The notes below the pieces were generated by a model. The model searched no databases. It was not told the origin of the DNA and saw nothing but the letters and a program-made list of their open reading frames with translations. This document shows, piece after piece, positions 56,984-64,000 of a DNA stretch of 64,000 nucleotides; within the stretch, counting starts at the first letter, position 1; the number at the start of each line of letters is the position of its first letter. Location: the IMG/VR virus record IMGVR_UViG_3300047557_002951, positions 95,557 through 159,556 of that record; one strand, written 5' to 3'. Position numbers and translations under genes: made by a program. The stretch comes from a virus.

Positions 56984-57366
56984 TTTGTGCCACCAGTATC
57001 AAGTTTAGCTTTAATGTAATTAATTTGATCTTTAGATAGAATATTTAAAACTTGAGATGCTTTCTCATCATTATAGCCATAATAAGCTTTAATGTATTTT
57101 AAATTTTCTACTGTATCTTTTGTGATCCAAGAAGAAAATCTCTTCTTTTTTCTCAAACTATTTAGATAAAATGAATATTGCATATCTTTATCTAGATTGC
57201 AATGTATATTCATTTCATTTGCAAAAAGTATGGTATCTAAAAACGAAGATAAACACCTATTAATAATATATGGTGGATAAGACTTTATATTGTCTACATC
57301 TCCCCCAATCAAATTTTCTTTTGTAAAATTTACTGAGTTCAACCAGTCTTTTAATTCATAATTCAT
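56980..57366 (-). CDS. 62: Clamp loader small subunit gp62
   Basis: 128 residues from MNYELKDWLNSVNFTKENL. LPPYIINRCLSSF-like segment (YPPYIINRCLSSFLDTI) is the typical gp62 mark. Works with gp44 to load gp45. ATG overlaps the gp44 stop. Confidence 0.92.
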   Translation of the reverse strand: MNYELKDWLNSVNFTKENLIGGDVDNIKSYPPYIINRCLSSFLDTILFANEMNIHCNLDKDMQYSFYLNSLRKKKRFSSWITKDTVENLKYIKAYYGYNDEKASQVLNILSKDQINYIKAKLDTGGTK

Positions 57367-58301
57367 TTCCATTCGACCTCACACATAACTTCTGTGAGGC
57401 ACGCAAGAAGATTTATCTCATTATCAGCAACAAATGCACTTCTATATTGATATTTGGAAATGATCAAAATAGCCGCTGGAATCGTAGATTCCAAGGCATA
57501 TTCATATAAAGTGTCGTAAACTTTACGAAGAACGATATTTGGATCATTATCCATATTTTGTACAACCCATTTACGAACTTCAGTGAAGTTCTTATTTTTC
57601 ATGAAATCAACCAAATTTGAAACTTTAATATCAGCTACATTTGCAAGTATTCCAGAATCAACTTTTCCACCTGAAGAATATCGTTGAATCTCATTCAATG
57701 TTCGACGAAAATCTGGAAAATATTTGTTAATTAACCCAACAATTGCCGAAGTATCATATTCAATTTTTTCTGTAGTTAGAATCTCATTAATCCTCTTCAT
57801 AAACTCAGCAGCGAGCTTTGGCTTTTCCTTCGTTGGAATTGAAAAATCAATAACAGCTGCACGAGAATGCAGTGGCGGAATAAGTTTATTTTTATAATTG
57901 CAAGTAAACACAAAAGTGCAATTGGTCTGAAGCTCTTCAATTGATGCTCTGAGTGCAAGTTGAGCATCATTGGTTAGATTATCTGCTTCGTCAATTAAAA
58001 GAATTTTTTTCCCTGTGTTTGAAAGAGAAAGTGTAGAAGCATAGTTCTTGACTTTATTTCGAATAATGTCAATAGATCGTTCATCGGATCCATTGATGAT
58101 CATAAAATCACGGTCTAGTTCATTTGCTAGTGCTTTAATAGTTGAAGTCTTTCCAATTCCAGGTGGACCAGAAAGAATCATATTCGGTACTTTACCAGAA
58201 TTTCTTACATCAATAAAAAAGTCCTTGATGGACTGAGGAAGAATACATTGCTCTACTTTTTGTGGAGCATATTTTTCAACAAAAATAAAATCACTGTTCA
58301 T
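57363..58301 (-). CDS. 44: Clamp loader ATPase gp44
   Basis: 312 residues. Walker A ILSGPPGIGKTSTIKAL, Walker B ILLIDEADNLTNDAQ, sensor region FTCNYKNKLIPPLHSRA (arginine finger). Loads the gp45 sliding clamp. Standard length. Confidence 0.96.
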   Translation of the reverse strand: MNSDFIFVEKYAPQKVEQCILPQSIKDFFIDVRNSGKVPNMILSGPPGIGKTSTIKALANELDRDFMIINGSDERSIDIIRNKVKNYASTLSLSNTGKKILLIDEADNLTNDAQLALRASIEELQTNCTFVFTCNYKNKLIPPLHSRAAVIDFSIPTKEKPKLAAEFMKRINEILTTEKIEYDTSAIVGLINKYFPDFRRTLNEIQRYSSGGKVDSGILANVADIKVSNLVDFMKNKNFTEVRKWVVQNMDNDPNIVLRKVYDTLYEYALESTIPAAILIISKYQYRSAFVADNEINLLACLTEVMCEVEWK

Positions 58302-58323
58302 AATAACTAACTCAAAAATTTAC

Positions 58324-58833
58324 TTAGATCCAATCGGGTTTTCGTTCTGGCATACGAAGATAATTATCTTTAACCCAAGGTTTTGAGGCAATGTACATTT
58401 TGTATGCTGTAAATGTGTCAATGCTATCATCAAACTTATATTCGTCTGGCATCGCACGAACAAATGGTGTGACTTCTGTGATTTTACCTTTCGGGAAAAG
58501 ATAATAGGCATGAACCAATGTATTATAGCAGGAGTGGATCTTCCCATAACGAAGATAGAATTCATCACATAAATTCATACCGTGTTTAATGAGCCAGTAT
58601 GAATTGTGAATGGATTCGGCAGCCCACTTTGTACATGGATGATTACGAAATGCACCTTTCTTGGTAGAATAAGGAGTGCCATCTGCCTTAGGTAGAGTTC
58701 CATAATTATTATACCAAGAGGAAGCAACAATTGCTAAGAGTTGGCAGGTTTCTACTGGCATTTTTACAACTAATTTATCAGGGAGTACTATTGCACTCTC
58801 CGTTGGAAATTTGTTTGTCACAAAAACATTCAT
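58324..58833 (-). CDS. Conserved phage protein of unknown function
   Basis: 169 residues from MNVFVTNKFPTESAIVLPDK. Marked by KLVVKMPVETCQLLA, KGAFRNHPCTKWAAES and YRYGKIHSCYN, a conserved pattern in many T4-like and other phages. The His and Cys in these blocks might bind metal. Lies between gp44 and gp45 genes. No confirmed function known to me. Confidence 0.75.
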   Translation of the reverse strand: MNVFVTNKFPTESAIVLPDKLVVKMPVETCQLLAIVASSWYNNYGTLPKADGTPYSTKKGAFRNHPCTKWAAESIHNSYWLIKHGMNLCDEFYLRYGKIHSCYNTLVHAYYLFPKGKITEVTPFVRAMPDEYKFDDSIDTFTAYKMYIASKPWVKDNYLRMPERKPDWI

Positions 58834-58942
58834 AATATTCTGCAAGTAATTTCAATTCTTCAATTGTAGCATCTCTCTTTAAAATATTTGCTCTTCGTGA
58901 TACTACTGTAATATTTCCTGGAATATAACCTTTGTAGATCAG
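58778..58942 (-). pseudogene. Remnant of an HNH-type homing endonuclease C-terminus
   Basis: A 54-residue open stretch without a start reads LIYKGYIPGNITVVSRRANI followed by LKRDATIEELKLLAEYY. This matches the C-terminal end of phage HNH proteins of the GYVKGNVxxISxRANxLKxDATxEEL type. The catalytic HNH part is missing. It lies between the gp45 stop and the next gene, overlapping both. Confidence 0.65.
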
Positions 58943-59607
58943 CTAACAAAAGTAGAATCTGGCTCCAATGCAATCCAATAAGTCAGATTTCTACTTCTAG
59001 ATTGAAACTTAGAAATAAGACGCTTGGAAATAGTCACATCATAAGATCCTGGAACAATCTTAATATTTTCTACCTTAAAATTCATAGTGAACTCTTGGTT
59101 AGTCTCACCAACTACAATAGAAAATTCATTAGATGTGTCATTCTTCTTATCACGAACAACCATACTAATAACACCATTTTCACCTACTGCAGCAAGATCT
59201 GGAAGTTGGTAGATACTGGATGCTTTAAGTAACTTTTCAAGCTGAGAATGTTCTAATTGAAATTCAACATCATTCGATGGAACTTGAATTTCTTTCTCTG
59301 GCGGAGAAACAATCACAGAAGGATCAGCAAAGAAATACTTGACTCTACGCTTACCTTCTCTAATTGTCAAATAAGAGTCGTTGGAAAAATCAAGCTCTGG
59401 TTCATCATGAAGACTGATTCCATTAAGAAATTGATTTAGATCATAAATTGCAAAGTCTTTTGGGAATTCTTCTTCAACTGTCGCCTCAGCCAACACATTC
59501 TTCATGACTGACATTGTTTTTAGGGTGCTACCACCCCTAACAAAAATTGATTGATTGATTGAAGCGAAGTTCTTGAGGATAATAATAGTGTCGGCTGAAA
59601 GATTCAT
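58939..59607 (-). CDS. 45: Sliding clamp gp45
   Basis: 222 residues, T4 clamp size. Two repeated folds with strands TIIILKNFASINQSIFV and FSIVVGETNQEFTMNFKVEN; acidic outer face. Acts as trimer for polymerase processivity and late transcription. The late boxes in this window need this clamp for activation by analogy with T4. Overlaps the upstream gene by 4 bases. Confidence 0.94.
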   Translation of the reverse strand: MNLSADTIIILKNFASINQSIFVRGGSTLKTMSVMKNVLAEATVEEEFPKDFAIYDLNQFLNGISLHDEPELDFSNDSYLTIREGKRRVKYFFADPSVIVSPPEKEIQVPSNDVEFQLEHSQLEKLLKASSIYQLPDLAAVGENGVISMVVRDKKNDTSNEFSIVVGETNQEFTMNFKVENIKIVPGSYDVTISKRLISKFQSRSRNLTYWIALEPDSTFVS

Positions 59608-59987
59608 TTTTGTTCAATAAGGTTGAGATGGTTAATCAGAAGAATTGTATAGTGTAGAACTTTAAACAGATCTGCTCGTGGAGTTCCTTTAGTATCATAC
59701 CGATCAATGTATTTGGTAACATTACCAGCACAGAATCCTTCTCGGCGGTTGTGTTTGATTTTATCGAGAGTCTGTTCAGTTCCACCACCAGTACGATCAA
59801 CATAATGCTGACGGTAAGTTCCGGCAATATATTCTTCAAGTTGCTTAAGAATTTTGTCCTCATTATATCGCCAAAATCCATTGGCATTTGTATTGTTTGT
59901 CATTGTAGGGAATGTAATCACATCATCAGAATTTGAACTTGAATTTTTTTGATTGAGAAATGTAATCTCATCGTCTGCTGTAAACAT
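59604..59987 (-). CDS. DUF3310 (SaV-like) protein
   Basis: 127 residues. Asn/Ser-rich N-terminus, then a DUF3310 region: EGFCAGNVTKYIDRYDTKGT and RADLFKVLHYTILLINHL. The family is common in phages and has nucleotide-kinase-like annotations without proof. Coupled to gp45. Confidence 0.85.
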   Translation of the reverse strand: MFTADDEITFLNQKNSSSNSDDVITFPTMTNNTNANGFWRYNEDKILKQLEEYIAGTYRQHYVDRTGGGTEQTLDKIKHNRREGFCAGNVTKYIDRYDTKGTPRADLFKVLHYTILLINHLNLIEQK

Positions 59988-60015
59988 AATAATAGATTAA
60001 ACTATGGTTATTGTA

Positions 60016-61116
60016 TCACGATTCTGATTCGCTGTCAACTTCTTGGTCGCCATCCTTGTCAAATTCTTCATCAATTGCGTTATAAAGTTGAATGAAAGAA
60101 GACTTTGTATCATCATCAAAACGAGCAATAGAAAGTTTGATTGCTTTCGTTTTGTTCTTGAAGATTGCATATGCCTTCAAAAGATGTACTAAACGACGAG
60201 TGGAAATAATTTCATCGATACCACCATCATAAAATGTCTTACGAACTGTATCGCTCCAAGTTACAAGTTTGGTGATAAAATCACCTTCATCTTGAATACC
60301 TAGAGATTTTGCTAGTTTTGTAAGAATTTTGGTTTCAATTGAACTGGATGGATAATTCTGCTCAAAGGTCACACTAAATCGTTCTAGGAATGCTTCGTTG
60401 AGAACATTGGTTCCAATAAAGCGTCCATCATCGGATCCTTTACCTTTTGTGTTTGCGGTTGCAATGATGTTAAATCCAGGTTTTGGATGAACAACCTTAC
60501 CAATTTTTTTGAGGAACAGCGGTTTACCTTCGAGTACAGATTGCAGTACCATAATTTTATTGGATGCTAGATCACACTCATCAAGAAGAAGAATTGCTCC
60601 TCGCTCCATTGCCTCAACAACTGGACCATTATTCCAAACAGTATTTCCATCCTGTAGACGGAATCCGCCAATAAGATCATCAGAATCAGTCTCGACAGTA
60701 ACATTGAAACGAATCATCTCTCTCTTTAACTGAGCACAAGCTTGCTCGACACACATCGTTTTACCGTTACCAGAAAGACCAGTAATAAAAACAGGATAAA
60801 AAAGTTCAGATGAAATAATTTTCTTCACATCAGAAAAGCAACCAAAAGAAACAAATCCAGGATGCTTTTCTGGAACAAGATTTTTTTCTGTTGCGGGAAT
60901 TACCGCAGGTGCTTCATAAGATTTTTCAATCAAAGAAACAGCTTCTACAGTTACTTCAAGATTCCACTTACCGTGACTAGACTTATAGTTCTCAAGTCGC
61001 TTAGTTACAGTAGGATACGAGATAGTCTTCATTGCACAATAGGCACGAATGTCAGCAGATGTGACATTAGCACCATACATATCCATAAGATCTGAAATAA
61101 TTTCTTGTTCGGTCAT
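60016..61116 (-). CDS. cobS: CobS-like AAA+ ATPase
   Basis: 366 residues from MTEQEIISDLMDMYGANV. Walker A ITGLSGNGKTMCVEQAC (about 120), Walker B GAILLLDECDLA, sensor ATANTKGKGSDDGRF and FLERFSVTFEQNYP, all MoxR/CobS type. CobS is the ATPase of cobalt chelatase; in cyanophages its role is unproven. Partner VWA protein is next door. Confidence 0.9.
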   Translation of the reverse strand: MTEQEIISDLMDMYGANVTSADIRAYCAMKTISYPTVTKRLENYKSSHGKWNLEVTVEAVSLIEKSYEAPAVIPATEKNLVPEKHPGFVSFGCFSDVKKIISSELFYPVFITGLSGNGKTMCVEQACAQLKREMIRFNVTVETDSDDLIGGFRLQDGNTVWNNGPVVEAMERGAILLLDECDLASNKIMVLQSVLEGKPLFLKKIGKVVHPKPGFNIIATANTKGKGSDDGRFIGTNVLNEAFLERFSVTFEQNYPSSSIETKILTKLAKSLGIQDEGDFITKLVTWSDTVRKTFYDGGIDEIISTRRLVHLLKAYAIFKNKTKAIKLSIARFDDDTKSSFIQLYNAIDEEFDKDGDQEVDSESES

Positions 61117-61206
61117 TTTTTTGTACATGATTTGAGTGGTGAACAAATATATTGTATCAGGCTCGGATCCAATATTGATGAGATTCGAGCCACTTTGAAA
61201 ACTGTC

Positions 61207-63279
61207 CTAGGCAATAAGATCAATAAACTGAGAAAGAATTTTCTTGTTCATTTTTTTAGACTCTAGTGACTTTTTGAATGCATTGCGAATAGAAGTTACT
61301 GATGCATCTTCTTCTACTGCAAATTCAGTGGATGAATTAAGTGCTCCAGAATAAATTCCAAAATAAGAATCATATCCAGCACATCGAATGGCACATGATC
61401 GATGCTTTTTCCATTCATCCATAATTTTATCATAAGAATTCAATTTATTGTTATTATTCAAGTGATTACGAACAAATCCAGAAATTTCACCAGCAGTAAG
61501 AAGGCGAATTCCAATAAAATTCACTTGGGAAAATACATCCTTAAGATGACGAAGTAATACATCAGTAAATTCATGTGAGGCATAATATGAATATCTGGGG
61601 AATCGATAAGTAGTCTTCAGTTTTTTGTCTTTCAAATAACAATCATCGCCAATTCCACGCATTCCAACATTCGTTACCATGGGTAGAGCACTTGCTTCAC
61701 CATCAGTAAGAACTACACACTGAACTTTTTGTACTTTTGTTCTACTTACAAATTCTGGAATAATATAATGCAAAGAGACCAAAGATTCATTCAGAGGAGT
61801 TCCAGAAAGATTCAACTCATTTGGAATTGAATATGTGCAATAGTTACAAGTGTGAGCATATGCCAAACGATATAGATTTTGCATATGATTTTCCAATGTT
61901 TGTGAATTGACTGTGCTGGAAATTACATTGAGAAGATTGAAATTGTTATCAATTACGATTGAATTCAATGGATCTAACGATTTATTATTATAATTGTAAG
62001 ACCAAGAATTAGTAAAGGCATAAACCTCAAATGGAATAGATACTTTCTTACAAAACCAGATAAGATTGAAGAGTTGCTTGCATGTATCTAAAATGATGCG
62101 ATCCATAGATCCAGACCAATCTAGAATAAAAATCAATCCATGATTTTTCCCATCTTCAAGGGTAATAACTTTTTTGAAAATATCATCATTAAACTTATAA
62201 GTGTGCAAAGAATTGCAATCCAAAATTCCTGTTTTTGATTCTGATGCCCTGGAGTATGATTCTGCTGCTTTTTTACACTCAAATTCTTTGACGAGATAGT
62301 TTACTTCTTTTCTGGCAGAAGACTTGAATTTCTTATAATCCAAATCCACAGAAGTAAAATCATTCCCATGATTATTACTCCAATAACGATTGCACTTTGT
62401 ATGAATCTGTTTTGGGGTCACAATAATTTTACTTAGATCAAGTTTTGGGATATTAAGGTAATTAATTTTTTGTCCCGTATTTGCAGATAGTTTATTGATT
62501 GCTTGCTGCAAAGAAGAAGAAGTCTTGACATATCCAGATTTTCCAGCTGGATCATAATCCCCATCAGAAGAATTTTGATTTTTTCCACTTTGCTGTTGTC
62601 CGCCATTCGTGGCATTAGATTGCGATTCCGATTGTTGATTACTATCAGTTGGTGAAACTTGCATAGGTTCACCAGAAGTGCCTTGTCCAGATCCAACCCC
62701 AAAAGAAATAGAATCTAAATTCTTCTGAGTTTCCATTTCCTTGCAATATTCATATAACTTTTCCGCACAACGAATGGAATCTTCAAATGTCTCAGCATCT
62801 GCAATTTCATCCAGAAGTTCCTTTTCTTTTTCTGTGAACTGTATCTCGACAAAATGTCCAATCTTAAAGTATAGATTGATGCGATCTGCTAGATTATATT
62901 TGTCTAAATTTACACCAGAAATTCCAAAGAAGTTATCATCATTTAGTTGTTTATATCCACCAAAGAATGTCTTCTTAAGTCCTGGATATCTACGCTTCAT
63001 GAGTTTTTCGATGCGAGCATCCTCAGTCACATTTAGAAAGTGCATTGGAACACTGGTCAACTCAGTCCAATCTGTATTTGGAGTATAAATCGCATGTGCA
63101 CACTCATGACTGAGAAGAAGTTCATAAACAAGATCAGATGCTCGTTCCCAAATTGGCAGAGTCAAAGTCCTAGTCTCAACATTGAAACAAGCGGTATCTA
63201 CATTTGCATTCTCAATGTTTAAATTTTCCGTGGCAAGAAGCCTAGCAAGATTACCACGAATTTCATGATTGTGCTGCAT
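61207..63279 (-). CDS. cobT: CobT-like VWA-domain protein
   Basis: 690 residues. The N-terminal part holds LLSHECAHAIYTPNTDW, a HExxH-like zinc motif with Cys (HECAH). A Gln/Ser/Asn-rich acidic linker lies near 205-250. A C-terminal VWA domain has the MIDAS motif FILDWSGSMDR, then SGTPLNESL and VVLTDGEAS. It pairs with CobS as in AAA/VWA metal-insertion or protein-remodelling systems. Confidence 0.85.
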   Translation of the reverse strand: MQHNHEIRGNLARLLATENLNIENANVDTACFNVETRTLTLPIWERASDLVYELLLSHECAHAIYTPNTDWTELTSVPMHFLNVTEDARIEKLMKRRYPGLKKTFFGGYKQLNDDNFFGISGVNLDKYNLADRINLYFKIGHFVEIQFTEKEKELLDEIADAETFEDSIRCAEKLYEYCKEMETQKNLDSISFGVGSGQGTSGEPMQVSPTDSNQQSESQSNATNGGQQQSGKNQNSSDGDYDPAGKSGYVKTSSSLQQAINKLSANTGQKINYLNIPKLDLSKIIVTPKQIHTKCNRYWSNNHGNDFTSVDLDYKKFKSSARKEVNYLVKEFECKKAAESYSRASESKTGILDCNSLHTYKFNDDIFKKVITLEDGKNHGLIFILDWSGSMDRIILDTCKQLFNLIWFCKKVSIPFEVYAFTNSWSYNYNNKSLDPLNSIVIDNNFNLLNVISSTVNSQTLENHMQNLYRLAYAHTCNYCTYSIPNELNLSGTPLNESLVSLHYIIPEFVSRTKVQKVQCVVLTDGEASALPMVTNVGMRGIGDDCYLKDKKLKTTYRFPRYSYYASHEFTDVLLRHLKDVFSQVNFIGIRLLTAGEISGFVRNHLNNNNKLNSYDKIMDEWKKHRSCAIRCAGYDSYFGIYSGALNSSTEFAVEEDASVTSIRNAFKKSLESKKMNKKILSQFIDLIA

Positions 63280-63301
63280 AGTATTTGTGTCGTACTAAAA
63301 A

Positions 63302-63334
63302 ATTATACACAAAAAAACCACCTATTGGTGGCTA
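63302..63334 (-). terminator. Terminator of gene 46 followed by a -10 element
   Basis: Hairpin CCACC/GGTGG with loop AATA (minus strand) and seven T, then TGTGTATAAT (extended -10; TATAAT at 63302-63307) for the CobT gene. No clear -35, so the extended -10 may suffice. Confidence 0.75.
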
Positions 63335-63354
63335 GGTAGACAGTTATAGAACTG

Positions 63355-64000
63355 TCACTTACGAATCATAGAAAAGTTACCTTTTTTCTCAAATTCCATG
63401 ATTTGATCGAATTTATCTTGTACGCCATCTTTATGCGAGATCACAAAAATATTAAAATCTTTGACTACATAACGAATAATTTTCAAAAAATCATCAATAC
63501 CAGAAGAATCCAACGAAGAATCAAAAATTTCATCTAGAATTAATAAATTGACATTAGCCGAGTTTTTAATCTTTGCTAATTCCCTCCAGGCAAACAATAG
63601 AGCTAAATTGATTCTTTGTTTCTGACCTTCAGAAAAACTACCATAACTAAAGTCCTCATAAACTGGGGTTCTAATCTGCTCATTGAATTCTTCATCTAGA
63701 GTAAAATTCAAGTAGAAATCCATCATCTGGAGATACTTATTTACGCTCTGATTAATCAATGGAAGATACTTTCTTATAATTCTAGATTTTACCCCATTAT
63801 CTTTAAGTAATAGATGAACATAGTCATAGTATTCAATTTTTTCTTTCTTATCTACATACTCAGTTTTAATATTTTCCAGTTCGATTTCTAGAGATTTTAA
63901 TTTATCATGTTCTACATTTTTATTTTCTATTTTTTCCTTAATTTTTACTATTTCTGACTCAAGTTCTAGAATTTGATTTTTAGACTGTTTTACTTTAAGA
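63355..64000 (-). CDS. 46: Recombination endonuclease subunit gp46, C-terminal part
   Basis: 215 residues visible; the 5' part lies beyond the window. SbcC/Rad50-type: a coiled coil, then NGVKSRIIRKYLPLINQSVN, signature SYGSFSEGQKQRINLALLFA, Walker B LLILDEIFDSSLDSSG and D-loop/H-switch FVISHKD. Works with gp47 to process DNA ends for UvsX. Confidence 0.93.
   Translation of the reverse strand, partial: LKVKQSKNQILELESEIVKIKEKIENKNVEHDKLKSLEIELENIKTEYVDKKEKIEYYDYVHLLLKDNGVKSRIIRKYLPLINQSVNKYLQMMDFYLNFTLDEEFNEQIRTPVYEDFSYGSFSEGQKQRINLALLFAWRELAKIKNSANVNLLILDEIFDSSLDSSGIDDFLKIIRYVVKDFNIFVISHKDGVQDKFDQIMEFEKKGNFSMIRK

Overview
This window is part of the genome of a T4-like cyanomyovirus, a contractile-tailed phage of marine picocyanobacteria. 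The evidence is a T4-type replication set (gp41 helicase, UvsX, gp43 polymerase, RegA, gp62, gp44, gp45, gp46, gp61 primase, NrdA/NrdB, glutaredoxin) combined with cyanophage host-type genes: psbA, two hli genes, ferredoxin, pstS, a cyanobacterial porin, Hsp20, MazG and CobS/CobT. Most genes lie on the minus strand, so the text is best read from high to low coordinates. A few short plus-strand blocks occur near 12.3-13.6 kb, 23.9-24.5 kb and 37.9-38.3 kb.

Layout: 0-6.3 kb holds tightly overlapping small genes of unknown function, a glutaredoxin and an HNH gene. 6.3-10.5 kb holds a secreted protein, a class II aldolase-like protein, an EndoVII-type HNH gene, and psbA split into three exons by two group I introns, one with a LAGLIDADG gene. 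10.5-14.9 kb holds a virion protein, a nuclease block on the plus strand, and a lysis gene pair that appears to be one protein joined by a -1 ribosomal frameshift. 15-18.9 kb is a photosynthesis and phosphate module (hli, ferredoxin, hli, pstS with a Pho box, porin). 18.9-31.3 kb is a long glycan operon: GDP-mannose dehydratase, a GDP-fucose/colitose-type reductase, a PLP 3-dehydratase-like protein, a mannose cupin and about ten glycosyltransferases, including several fucosyltransferase families.

31.3-37.2 kb holds small genes, tRNAs (Pro, Gly, Arg, Leu-UAA with a group I intron, Ile, Leu-CAA) each served by strong promoters, a double-HNH endonuclease, and the first of a group of probable internal head proteins. 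37-50 kb continues with RlpA, a GIY-YIG protein, ribonucleotide reductase, primase and more basic internal-head-type proteins with T4-like capsid-targeting N-termini. 50-64 kb is the replication core.

Two promoter languages are visible. One is a near-consensus sigma70 type (TTGACA-N16 to N18-TATAAT), often placed so that the stop codon of the upstream gene lies inside the -35 box. The other is the T4 late box TATAAATA (with N-ATAAATA variants), which often follows directly after a terminator hairpin. The most unusual items are the frameshifted endolysin, the intron-bearing tRNA, the two-intron psbA, a covarying terminator/late-promoter element present twice, and the internal protein cohort that includes a metallopeptidase and a nucleotidyltransferase domain.
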